Below are positions 1 to 5,807 of a stretch of DNA of 7,935 nucleotides, piece after piece. The notes beneath the pieces were generated by a model. That model was given only the letters and a program-made list of their open reading frames with translations, was not told where the DNA came from and did not search any database. The DNA comes from Melaminivora alkalimesophila (GTDB taxonomy: Bacteria > Pseudomonadota > Gammaproteobacteria > Burkholderiales > Burkholderiaceae_C). Numbering within the stretch: position 1 is the first letter of the stretch; every line of letters starts with the position of its first letter. Location: positions 1-7,935 of the forward strand of contig NZ_ALEE01000358.1 in the NCBI RefSeq assembly GCF_000282995.1, read 5' to 3'. A program made the translations under genes and the position numbers.

Positions 1-4
1 TGCC

Positions 5-826
5 ATGACACAGACCCCCCCGGACCTGGTCCTCGAAGTCAACAACATCGAGGTCATCTACAACAAGGCCGTGCAGGCCCTGCGCGGCCTGTCGCTGGCC
101 GTGCCGCGCGGGCGCATCGTGGCGCTGCTGGGCAGCAACGGCGCCGGCAAGAGCACCACGCTCAAGGCCATCTCGCGCCTGCTGGCGCTCGAGGACGGCC
201 TGCTCGCCTCGGGCAGCATCGCCTTCGCCGGGCAGGACACGGCCCAGCTCGCGCCCCAGCAGCTGGTGCGCCGCGGGCTGTCGCACGTCATGGAGGGGCG
301 GCGCATCTTCGAGGACCTGACGGTGGAGGAAAACCTGGTCGCCTCGACCTACGCCCTGAGCGGGCGCGCGGGCGCGGGCAGGCCCGACTTCGACCTGGTG
401 TACGAATACTTCCCGCGCCTGCACGAGCGCCGCCGGGGCCTTGCCGGCTACCTGTCCGGCGGCGAGCAGCAGATGCTCGCCATCGGCCGCGCGCTGATCG
501 CCCAGCCGACGCTGATGCTGCTCGACGAGCCCTCGCTGGGCCTGTCGCCGAAGCTCACCGAGGACATCTTCTCCATCATCGCCCGCATCAACGCCGAGCG
601 CGGCACCTCCATGCTGCTGGTCGAGCAGAACGCCACCGTGGCCCTGGCCGTGGCGCACAGCGGCTACATCATGGAAAACGGCAAGATCGTGATCGACGGC
701 CCGGCCGAGCGGCTGGCGGGCGACCAAGACGTGCGCGAGTTCTACCTCGGCATGGGCGCCAGCGGCGAGGCGCGCAGCTTTCGCGAACTCAAACACTACA
801 AGCGCCGCAAGAGGTGGCTGTCATGA
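5..826 (+). CDS. livF: Branched-chain amino acid-type ABC transporter ATP-binding protein (LivF-like)
   Basis: This is a cytoplasmic ATPase subunit that would power a Liv-type (HAAT family) importer together with a LivG-like ATPase, two permeases and a periplasmic binding protein. Those partners presumably lie upstream, outside the window. Seen in the 273-residue product: Walker A GSNGAGKST (43-51), ABC signature LSGGEQQ (150-156), Walker B LMLLDEP (170-176), and VEQN (206-209) at the H-loop position, which is usual for LivF rather than a histidine. The EFYLG segment near the C-terminus is also typical of LivF. A basic tail ending HYKRRKRWLS extends past the usual LivF end; I associate such tails with LivF copies encoded beside AMP-dependent ligases. 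The start at position 5 gives a full-length N-terminus, but its ribosome binding site lies outside the window. The stop overlaps the next start. The neighbouring ligase suggests the substrate may be an organic, aromatic or fatty acid rather than an amino acid; this is inference. Confidence 0.93.
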   Translation: MTQTPPDLVLEVNNIEVIYNKAVQALRGLSLAVPRGRIVALLGSNGAGKSTTLKAISRLLALEDGLLASGSIAFAGQDTAQLAPQQLVRRGLSHVMEGRRIFEDLTVEENLVASTYALSGRAGAGRPDFDLVYEYFPRLHERRRGLAGYLSGGEQQMLAIGRALIAQPTLMLLDEPSLGLSPKLTEDIFSIIARINAERGTSMLLVEQNATVALAVAHSGYIMENGKIVIDGPAERLAGDQDVREFYLGMGASGEARSFRELKHYKRRKRWLS

Positions 827-2649
827 GCACCCCCCCGATCCCGCAGCTGCCCGAACTGACCCTGCCGCAGATGCTGCGCCAGCGCGCGCTCGGCGACGCC
901 ACGCGCGTGGCCATCCGGCAAAAGGACTTCGGCATCTGGAAGCCCTTCACCTGGGCGCAGTACTACGAGCGTGCCTGCCACTTCGGCCAGGGCCTGCTGG
1001 CGCTCGGCCTGCCCGAGGGCGGGCACGTCGGCGTGCTGGCGGAAAACCGCATCGAGTGGGTGCTGGCGCAGATGGGCGCGGGCCTGGTGGGCGCCATCAC
1101 CGTCGGCGTCTATCCGACCAGCCCGGCCCCGGAAGTCGCCTACGTGGTGGGCCACGCCGACATCGACATCATGGTCTGCGAGGACCAGGAGCAGACCGAC
1201 AAGGTGCTGGAGGCGATGGCCGGCGGCGCGCTGCCGCGCCTGCGCCGGATCATCGTCATGGAGACCAAGGGCCTGCGCAGCTTCGCGCCCGAGACCCGCG
1301 CGCTGATCAGCACCTTCGAGGAGGTCGAGGCGCAGGGCCGCGCCGCGCACAGCCAGGCGCGCATCGACGAGCTGCTGGCGCGCCAGTCGCTGGACGACAT
1401 CGGCCTGATGATCTACACCTCCGGCTCCACCGGCGCGCCCAAGGGCGCCATGATCTCCTGGCGCAACATGCGGGGCGTGGCGCCCGGGATCATCGAGCGC
1501 ATGCAGCTCAGGGCCGGCGACACGCACCTGTCCTACCTGCCGCTGTGCCACGTGGCCGAGCAGATGCTGACCACCTTCGCGCCGCTGTACCTGGGCAGCA
1601 CCGTGAACTTCGGCGAATCCATCCGCACCGTGCAAGAAGACCTGCGCGAGGTGGCGCCGACCATGTTCCTGGGCGTGCCGCGCATCTGGGAAAAGCTCCA
1701 TTCCTCGATCCTCATCAAGATGCAGGAGACCGGGCGGCTGCGCCAGCGCCTGTTCGAGCGCGCCATGGCGGCCTGCGCGCCGCTGGCGTACAAGCCGCGC
1801 AGCCAGTGGAACGCCGCCGAGCGCCTGCGCCACGCCTGGCACTACGTGCTGGTGCTGCGCTCGCTGCAGAACTTCATCGGCCTGCGCCGCACGCGCGTGG
1901 CGCTCACCGGCGCCGCGCCGATCGCGCCGGACGTGGTGCGCTTCTTCCGCACCCTGGGCGTGCCGCTGATCGAGGTCTATGGCCTGACGGAATCCACCGG
2001 CATGGTCACGGGCCACCGCCTGGACGACGTGCGCGCCGGCACCGTGGGCCCGGCGACCGTGGGCGTGCAGTGGCGCATGGGCGAGCAGGGCGAGCTGCAG
2101 ATCCGCGGCGAGATGGTCTTCGCCGGCTACTACAAGAACCCCGAGGCCACGGCCCAGACCCTCCAGGACGGCTGGCTGCACACCGGCGACGTGGTGAGCG
2201 CCGAGCCCGATGGGCACATCCGCATCGTCGACCGCCTGAAGGACATCATGATCACCGCCGGCGGCAAGAACCTCACGCCCTCTGAGATCGAGAACGCCAT
2301 GAAGGCCAGCCCCTACATCAAGGAGTGCGTGGTGGTGGCCGACGGGCGCAGGTTCGTCTCGGCGCTGGTGCAGATCGACCTGGAGACCGTGGGCAAGTGG
2401 GCCGAGGCGCGGCGCATCGCCTTCACGCACTTTCGCTCGCTGGTGGAGACGCCCGAGGTGCGCCAGCTGATCGAGGCGGAGATTGCGCGCGGCAACGCCC
2501 AGCTCGCGCAGGTGGCGCAGATCCGCAAGTTCCACCTCCTGACCAAGGAGCTGGACCACGACGACGGCGAAGTCACGGCCACCATGAAGGTGCGCCGCGC
2601 CAGCATCTACAAGGCCTACGCCAGCGAGATCGAGGCGCTGTACGCCTGA
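823..2649 (+). CDS. AMP-forming acyl-CoA ligase (long-chain fatty acid--CoA ligase type)
   Basis: The enzyme would activate a carboxylic acid with ATP to an acyl-adenylate and then to an acyl-CoA thioester in the cytoplasm. The 608-residue product has the ANL superfamily motifs in order: the phosphate loop in YTSGSTGAPKG (198-208), YGLTEST (386-392), GWLHTGD (450-456), and the hinge region DRLKD (470-474) followed by TAGGKNLTPSEIE (478-490). The likely C-terminal catalytic lysine is K589 in TATMKVRR. The length and the KNLTPSEIE and TMKVRR forms resemble the long-chain (FAA1/FadD15-like) branch. The ATG at 823 is chosen because GAGGTGG (811-817) sits five bases upstream and the ATGA overlap with the preceding stop implies translational coupling. 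An in-frame GTG at 814 lies inside that ribosome binding site. Being last in a Liv-type operon, the ligase probably traps the imported acid as its CoA ester. The exact substrate cannot be read from the sequence. Confidence 0.92.
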   Translation: MSTPPIPQLPELTLPQMLRQRALGDATRVAIRQKDFGIWKPFTWAQYYERACHFGQGLLALGLPEGGHVGVLAENRIEWVLAQMGAGLVGAITVGVYPTSPAPEVAYVVGHADIDIMVCEDQEQTDKVLEAMAGGALPRLRRIIVMETKGLRSFAPETRALISTFEEVEAQGRAAHSQARIDELLARQSLDDIGLMIYTSGSTGAPKGAMISWRNMRGVAPGIIERMQLRAGDTHLSYLPLCHVAEQMLTTFAPLYLGSTVNFGESIRTVQEDLREVAPTMFLGVPRIWEKLHSSILIKMQETGRLRQRLFERAMAACAPLAYKPRSQWNAAERLRHAWHYVLVLRSLQNFIGLRRTRVALTGAAPIAPDVVRFFRTLGVPLIEVYGLTESTGMVTGHRLDDVRAGTVGPATVGVQWRMGEQGELQIRGEMVFAGYYKNPEATAQTLQDGWLHTGDVVSAEPDGHIRIVDRLKDIMITAGGKNLTPSEIENAMKASPYIKECVVVADGRRFVSALVQIDLETVGKWAEARRIAFTHFRSLVETPEVRQLIEAEIARGNAQLAQVAQIRKFHLLTKELDHDDGEVTATMKVRRASIYKAYASEIEALYA

Positions 2650-2689
2650 GGCGCAGCCCCGCCTGCCGGGCGGCCGAACGCCCGCTGCC

Positions 2690-2713
2690 CCCGCGCGCCG
2701 CACCCCGCGCGGG
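2690..2713. terminator. GC-rich hairpin between convergent genes, possible weak bidirectional terminator
   Basis: An 8-bp perfect stem, CCCGCGCG (2690-2697) with CGCGCGGG (2706-2713), encloses an 8-base loop. It lies 40 bases after the ligase stop and 11 bases beyond the stop of the convergent DUF3297 gene. There is no T-tract on either strand, so it is not a canonical intrinsic terminator. It may only stall polymerase or protect mRNA 3' ends. Confidence 0.35.
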
Positions 2714-2724
2714 CGCGGCCACGC

Positions 2725-2976
2725 TCACTTGTAGAACGCCTCCACCTGCCCCTTCAGGGTGAGCAGCAGCGGGCGGCCGCGCCGGTCCAGCGTCTTGCCG
2801 GCCGGCACCTTGATCCAGCCCTCGCTCACGCAGTATTCCTCGACGTCGAAACGCTCCTTGCCGTTGAAGCGGATGCCGATGCCTGCCTGCTGGGCGAAGA
2901 CCTCGGGCGCGTGGTGCGGGCTGCGCGGGTCGGTGGACAGGCGGTCGGGCAGGGGAATCAGGGCGGCGTCGGTCAT
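2725..2976 (-). CDS. DUF3297 family protein
   Basis: This is a small 83-residue soluble protein with no signal peptide or membrane segment. I recognise it as DUF3297 from its whole-length pattern: a proline-rich start (LPDRLSTDPRSPHHAPEVF), then IGIRFNGKER (33-42), VEEYCVSEGWIKVPAGKT (45-62), and a C-terminus ending LKGQVEAFYK. The length equals that usual for the family. No biochemical function is known to me, and I see no catalytic motif. The gene converges on the acyl-CoA ligase, and its 5' end faces the intergenic region that holds origin-like module A. The start is fixed by the family-typical MTD N-terminus; the upstream bases lack a clear Shine-Dalgarno sequence. A -10-like element lies about 40 bases upstream. 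Confidence 0.88.
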   Translation of the reverse strand: MTDAALIPLPDRLSTDPRSPHHAPEVFAQQAGIGIRFNGKERFDVEEYCVSEGWIKVPAGKTLDRRGRPLLLTLKGQVEAFYK

Positions 2977-3014
2977 GCAAGGGAGTGCGGCAGCGCAAGG
3001 AAAGGGAAGGCCGG

Positions 3015-3020
3015 ATTATC
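3015..3020 (-). promoter_or_regulatory. Possible -10 element of the DUF3297 gene
   Basis: Read on the minus strand this is GATAAT, five of six bases matching the sigma-70 -10 consensus, 38 bases upstream of the DUF3297 start codon. It is one of few AT-rich hexamers in this stretch. No good -35 hexamer lies 16-18 bases further upstream, so the assignment is weak. Confidence 0.25.
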
Positions 3021-3041
3021 CCCCCGAAGGGCGCCCCGGCC

Positions 3042-3248
3042 TGTGGACAACCCTGCGCAGCGTTCGCGCACAACCATGGACTTGTCCACAGGCCGGGCCC
3101 CGTGGCGCTTCTTGTCCCCAAAACCGGCGCAGCACCCGCCTGCCTCCCTGCCCAGGTTTTGCGGCCACGCAAGCCCTTGGAAGACAAGGGAAAAATGGGC
3201 TTGTCCACAGCCGAAGTGAGCCTCTACTACCACTACTATTCAGAGATA
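3042..3248 (+). other. Origin-like module A: four DnaA-box-like 9-mers plus a CTA-triplet run
   Basis: The intergenic region 2977-3351 has no credible gene; its main content is this module. Seen directly: TGTGGACAA at 3042-3050 (inverted), TTGTCCACA at 3082-3090 and 3201-3209, and the variant TTGTCCCCA at 3112-3120. After a 14-base spacer comes a CTA-type triplet run at 3224-3238, then an AT-richer stretch beginning CAGAGATA (3241-3248). TTGTCCACA is an established DnaA-box form in high-GC bacteria and differs by one base from the E. coli box TTATCCACA. The order of boxes, spacer and CTA triplets matches the core unwinding element of bacterial oriC. The first two boxes form an inverted repeat, CTGTGGACAA with TTGTCCACAG. 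The module points rightward into the 3' end of the convergent rdgC gene, so it is not an obvious promoter. A copy with identical spacing, module B, lies 2766 bp downstream. An origin or DnaA-binding function is inference. Confidence 0.7.
3224..3238 (+). repeat. DnaA-trio-like triplet run of module A
   Basis: Five consecutive triplets, CTA CTA CCA CTA CTA, begin 14 bases after the last base of the DnaA-like box at 3201-3209. The complementary strand reads as repeats of 3'-GAT-5', the DnaA-trio consensus to which DnaA filaments bind as single strands in oriC unwinding. Only the CCA triplet deviates. The bases after the run are AT-rich relative to this GC-rich window. Confidence 0.6.
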
Positions 3249-3298
3249 TTGAAGACAAGGAATAACGGTGGTGGCCGTCGCCGCCGCCCCGACCGGCC

Positions 3299-3323
3299 AA
3301 AAAAAAGCGCCCGGATGGGCGCT
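3299..3323 (-). terminator. Intrinsic terminator of rdgC
   Basis: On the minus strand a perfect 7-bp stem, AGCGCCC with GGGCGCT (plus-strand arms 3306-3312 and 3317-3323), closes a 4-base loop. It runs straight into eight T residues (complement of 3299-3306). It lies 28 bases past the rdgC stop and is a textbook rho-independent terminator. Confidence 0.9.
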
Positions 3324-3351
3324 CGCGCGGTGCGGAGGAAGGGAGATCAGC

Positions 3352-4305
3352 TCAGAAAGGCGCGTCCTCGGGCACAGCCGGGTGGCCCGCAGCGGCCGCA
3401 GGGGGGCCTTCGACCCCGGCAGTGCGCCCCTCCCCGCCCAGCGCCTCGACCAGGTCGGCGATCAGCCGCGACAGCTCGCCCGTGGCGATGGCAACGTCGG
3501 CATCGAAGCCGCCCTCGTCGCCCTGCGCATCCAGCACACTGTCGAGCAGCGCCACCTTGCGCAGCTGCAGCCCCTCCGTCAGCACGAAGGACACGCGCCC
3601 ATCCCAGCTCATGGCCAGGCGCGTCGGCAGCTTGCCCGATTCGATGTGGGCGCGCACTTCGTCGATGTCCAGCGGATGCCGCGCATAGCGCACCACCGCC
3701 TTGTCCTCGGCCGGGCTCTTGAGCTCGCATTCGCGGTCGATGGTGAAACCCGCCGGCGGCTCCTGCTCGCGCAGCCAATGCGCCATGGCGGCCTGCGGGC
3801 TGGTCTGCGTGTCCACCAGCGCCAGCGACAGGCCCGGCAGCAGCTCCACCAGGGCGCTGGTGATCTCGTCGGCGCGGCCCTGGTTGCCGCTGTCGACCAC
3901 CAGGGTGCGCGCCTCGCGGTCGATCCACACCCAGGTCGAGCCCAGCTTGGTAAACGCCATGGGCAGCAGGTCGAGCTTGGCCTCGTCCTTGAGCTCGCGC
4001 GCTTCCTTCTTGCCCGGCTTCCTGCCGGTCTCGCGCTCGATCGCCTCGGCCTTTTCCTTCACCTTGCGCGCCAGCACCGGGCCGGGCAGCACCTTGGCCT
4101 CGGACTGCCAGCGCAGCACCCACTGGCCGGCCACGCTCTCGGCCAGCGGGCCGTGGGCCTCGCCGCGTGGCGGCACCCAGCCGCTGGAGCGTTCCTGCGT
4201 GGCGCCGCACTCGGCAAAAGGCATGCGCGCCAGCGCCTCCTCCAATGTGCCGAGGTCGGCCTGCCAGCCCTCGGCAATGCGATAGACGATGAGGTTCTTG
4301 AACAC
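3352..4305 (-). CDS. rdgC: Recombination-associated protein RdgC
   Basis: RdgC is a nucleoid-associated protein that forms a ring-shaped dimer around double-stranded DNA. It limits RecA filament activity and is needed when replication restart or recombination is impaired. The 317-residue product is close to the roughly 300 residues of E. coli RdgC. It begins with the family hallmark MFKNLIVYRI and has the central GRKPGKKEARELKDEAK...LLPMAFTK block (94-120), followed by STWVWID and the acidic and hydrophobic C-terminal half. The last 24 or so residues are Ala/Pro/Gly-rich and look like a poorly conserved tail. The GTG at 4305 is chosen as start because it gives the hallmark N-terminus and has AGGAAA (4313-4318 on the minus strand) seven bases upstream. 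An ATG at 4350 would add 15 residues encoded by a terminator hairpin. The gene is monocistronic, with its own terminator, and is bracketed by origin-like modules A and B. Confidence 0.95.
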   Translation of the reverse strand: MFKNLIVYRIAEGWQADLGTLEEALARMPFAECGATQERSSGWVPPRGEAHGPLAESVAGQWVLRWQSEAKVLPGPVLARKVKEKAEAIERETGRKPGKKEARELKDEAKLDLLPMAFTKLGSTWVWIDREARTLVVDSGNQGRADEITSALVELLPGLSLALVDTQTSPQAAMAHWLREQEPPAGFTIDRECELKSPAEDKAVVRYARHPLDIDEVRAHIESGKLPTRLAMSWDGRVSFVLTEGLQLRKVALLDSVLDAQGDEGGFDADVAIATGELSRLIADLVEALGGEGRTAGVEGPPAAAAGHPAVPEDAPF

Positions 4306-4322
4306 CTGATGCTTTCCTGAAG

Positions 4323-4348
4323 AAAAAAAGGCGCTGCCGGCGCAGCGC
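4323..4348 (-). terminator. Terminator-like hairpin in the rdgC leader, possible attenuator
   Basis: On the minus strand a perfect 7-bp stem, GCGCTGC with GCAGCGC (plus-strand arms 4331-4337 and 4342-4348), has a 4-base loop. One C follows, then seven T residues (complement of 4323-4329). It reads toward rdgC and ends only about five bases before the rdgC ribosome binding site. No minus-strand gene lies immediately upstream that would need it. It therefore either blocks stray antisense transcription or acts as an attenuator in the rdgC leader. Which applies depends on whether the rdgC transcription start is upstream or downstream of it. Confidence 0.65.
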
Positions 4349-4366
4349 AACTTGTCGCAACTTTAC
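4347..4366. promoter_or_regulatory. 10-bp tandem repeat between divergent rdgC and spy-like genes
   Basis: GCAACTTGTC (4347-4356) is followed directly by GCAACTTTAC (4357-4366), eight of ten bases identical with a period of one helical turn. On the minus strand the units read GTAAAGTTGC and GACAAGTTGC, so one contains GTAAA, the half-site of the CpxR box. Its place in the divergent promoter region suggests an operator. The regulator is unknown, and the CpxR link is a weak inference based on the Spy/CpxP-like neighbour. Confidence 0.35.
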
Positions 4367-4470
4367 ATAGCTGCAGCCCAGGCACATCGGCGCGAAACAT
4401 GAACGGCACACACTGGCAGGGCATTGCAGCCCCGGCTGCACCGTTGACCCACCCACGAGGAGTAGCCACC

Positions 4471-5067
4471 ATGAACCGCACCCGATCCACCCTCATCGCC
4501 ACCGCCTGCGCCGCCCTGCTCGCCCTCTGCGGCGCCTCCATGGCCCAGGGAACGGCCGCCGCCGACGGCGCCCCGCAGCCGGCCGCCACCCAGCAGGCCC
4601 AGCCCCGCCACCAGGGCGAGCGCGCCGAGCGCCGCCATGCCCGCATGGGCCCCGAGCAGCGCGAGCAGATGCGCGCCCGCCGCGCCGAGGCCTTCAAGCA
4701 AAAGCTTGCGCTGACGCCGGCGCAGCAACCGGCCTGGGAGGCTTTCCTGCAGGCCATGCAGCCGGGCGAGCGCCACGCGCGCCTGGACGCCCGCGCAATG
4801 GACCAGCTCAGCACGCCCGAGCGCATCGACCGCATGCGCGCGATCCGTGCCCAGCGCGCGGCCGAAATGGACCGCCGCGGCGACGCCATCAAGGCCTTCT
4901 ACGCCGAGCTGAATGCCGAGCAGCAAAAGACCTTCGACGCCGAAGGCCTGCGCATGTTCAGCCGCTTCGGACATGGCAAGCGCGGCCACCACGGTCCGCA
5001 CCCTCAGGGCCCGGGCCAGGGCCATGCAGCCCCGGCCGGCGGCGACGGCGCAACCGCCACGCGCTGA
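4471..5067 (+). CDS. Spy/CpxP family (LTxxQ motif) periplasmic protein
   Basis: This is a secreted 198-residue protein, probably a periplasmic chaperone or envelope-stress/metal-responsive protein of the Spy/CpxP superfamily. Seen: an N-terminal signal peptide (MNRTRS, then a hydrophobic stretch) with a likely cleavage after A25 in ASMA|Q; a charged Arg/Glu-rich helical region; the first LTxxQ motif LTPAQQ (81-86); and a second, degenerate one, LNAEQQ (147-152). The tail after about residue 166 is rich in His, Gly and Pro and could bind metal. C20 does not sit in a lipobox because residue 19 is Leu, so a lipoprotein is unlikely. The ATG at 4471 has a strong GAGGAG (4457-4462) eight bases upstream; the in-frame ATG at 4399 would put the signal peptide internally. 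It is divergent from rdgC and followed by pagL. Family membership is fairly sure; the precise role is not. Confidence 0.85.
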   Translation: MNRTRSTLIATACAALLALCGASMAQGTAAADGAPQPAATQQAQPRHQGERAERRHARMGPEQREQMRARRAEAFKQKLALTPAQQPAWEAFLQAMQPGERHARLDARAMDQLSTPERIDRMRAIRAQRAAEMDRRGDAIKAFYAELNAEQQKTFDAEGLRMFSRFGHGKRGHHGPHPQGPGQGHAAPAGGDGATATR

Positions 5068-5068
5068 G

Positions 5069-5149
5069 GCCGGGTCGCAGCAGCCCGGCAGGCGCGCCGA
5101 TCCGCCCGGCGCGCCATCGCGGCGCCCGCCTACAGGAGCGCGGGCGCCG
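5069..5149. other. Three consecutive GC-rich hairpins between the spy-like gene and pagL
   Basis: Three separate perfect inverted repeats follow one another. GCCGGG (5069-5074) pairs with CCCGGC (5084-5089); GGCGCGCC (5091-5098) pairs with its second copy (5108-5115); and CGGCGCCCGC (5120-5129) pairs with GCGGGCGCCG (5140-5149). Loops are 9-10 bases. No T-tract follows, so this is not a classical terminator. It may terminate weakly, stabilise the spy-like mRNA 3' end, or separate expression of the two genes. Confidence 0.45.
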
Positions 5150-5194
5150 GGGGTTCTACAGTTTGCATGGATTTGTAACCCCTCTCTTGCCTCC

Positions 5195-5785
5195 ATGCAC
5201 CGATACCCGCGCCTCCTCTCCTCCCTGGCCCCTGCCTGTGCAGCCGCCGGGGTTTTTCTTGCCTGCAGCGCCCCGCCCGTCTTTGCCCAGGAGCCCGGCA
5301 CGCCCTTTGCGGACCGTCCTTCTGTCTATGTGCAGGCCGGACGCTCGCGCTACGACACCAACGCCCTGACGGTGGGCCTCACCCTGCCCTGGCAATGGAA
5401 GCGCGAGCTGTGGGGCGGTGAGCTGCACGGCTACTGGGACCTGTACGCCAGCCGCTGGACCTATGACGCCGTGCCGGGTGGCCACGGCAGCAACACCCTG
5501 ATCGGGCTCACGCCCACGCTGCGCCTGCTGCCCGATGGCCCCGGCTCGCGCTGGTTCGCCGAGGCCGGCATCGGCGCCACCGTGGCGCGCCACCGCTACC
5601 ACACGCCCGGCCGCGAATTCAGCACGCGCTTCAACTTCGCCTCGCACCTGGGCGTCGGCCTGCGCCTGGGCGCGCAACAGCGGCACGAGCTGCTGCTTCG
5701 GCTGCAGCACGTCTCCAACGCCGGCATCAAGCACCCCAACCCCGGCGCCAACTTCCTGCAGCTGCGCTACGCGCTGCATTTCTGA
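5195..5785 (+). CDS. pagL: PagL-like lipid A 3-O-deacylase / acyloxyacyl hydrolase family protein
   Basis: PagL is an outer-membrane beta-barrel esterase that removes the 3-position acyl chain of lipid A, altering envelope properties and immune recognition. The 196-residue product has a signal peptide with likely cleavage after A31 (PVFA|Q), aromatic-rich amphipathic strands (SVYVQAGRSRY, GELHGYWDLYASRW, FAEAGIGATV), and the C-terminal phenylalanine typical of outer-membrane barrels. The active-site segment HVSNAGIKHPNPG starts at residue 172 and supplies the catalytic His172 and Ser174. Aligned without gaps to my recollection of Pseudomonas aeruginosa PagL, the third catalytic residue (Glu140 there) falls on Asn186 here. 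The ATG at 5195 is the only start giving a signal peptide, but it lacks a visible Shine-Dalgarno sequence. It is separated from the spy-like gene by strong hairpins, so it may have its own promoter in the AT-richer bases near 5155-5180. Family is confident; catalytic competence is less so. Confidence 0.88.
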   Translation: MHRYPRLLSSLAPACAAAGVFLACSAPPVFAQEPGTPFADRPSVYVQAGRSRYDTNALTVGLTLPWQWKRELWGGELHGYWDLYASRWTYDAVPGGHGSNTLIGLTPTLRLLPDGPGSRWFAEAGIGATVARHRYHTPGREFSTRFNFASHLGVGLRLGAQQRHELLLRLQHVSNAGIKHPNPGANFLQLRYALHF

Positions 5786-5807
5786 GGGCGGCAGGGCCGG
5801 TCCCGCC

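Noticed and set aside
814..822. GTG start for the acyl-CoA ligase at 814
   Set aside because: It lies within the Shine-Dalgarno sequence of the ATG at 823, which has ideal spacing and an ATGA overlap.
796..2703. Long open frame on the minus strand (635 codons) opposite the acyl-CoA ligase
   Set aside because: Its product is a biased Ala/Arg/His/Gln/Gly string with no domain, exactly antisense to a clear ligase. Long antisense frames are expected in GC-rich genes.
3016..3024. TTATCCCCC as an extra DnaA box
   Set aside because: It matches only seven of nine bases of TTATCCACA, has no counterpart in module B, and overlaps a possible -10 element.
2985..3722. Open frames across the 2977-3351 intergenic region, in several reading frames
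   Set aside because: They are Arg/Pro/Ala-rich, have no ribosome binding sites or homology-like patterns, and cross the repeat module and the rdgC terminator.
3268..4320. Plus-strand open frame of 350 codons opposite rdgC
   Set aside because: rdgC on the other strand has the full family signature, a ribosome binding site and a terminator. The plus-strand product is compositionally biased and featureless.
4306..4350. Fifteen-residue N-terminal extension of RdgC from an ATG at 4350
   Set aside because: It would be encoded by a terminator-like hairpin, lacks a ribosome binding site, and RdgC proteins begin at FKNL; the GTG at 4305 fits.
4471..4560. Lipoprotein signal in the Spy/CpxP-like protein
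   Set aside because: The only N-terminal cysteines are not preceded by a lipobox (Leu, not Gly/Ala/Ser, before C20), whereas a signal peptidase I site at ASMA fits well.
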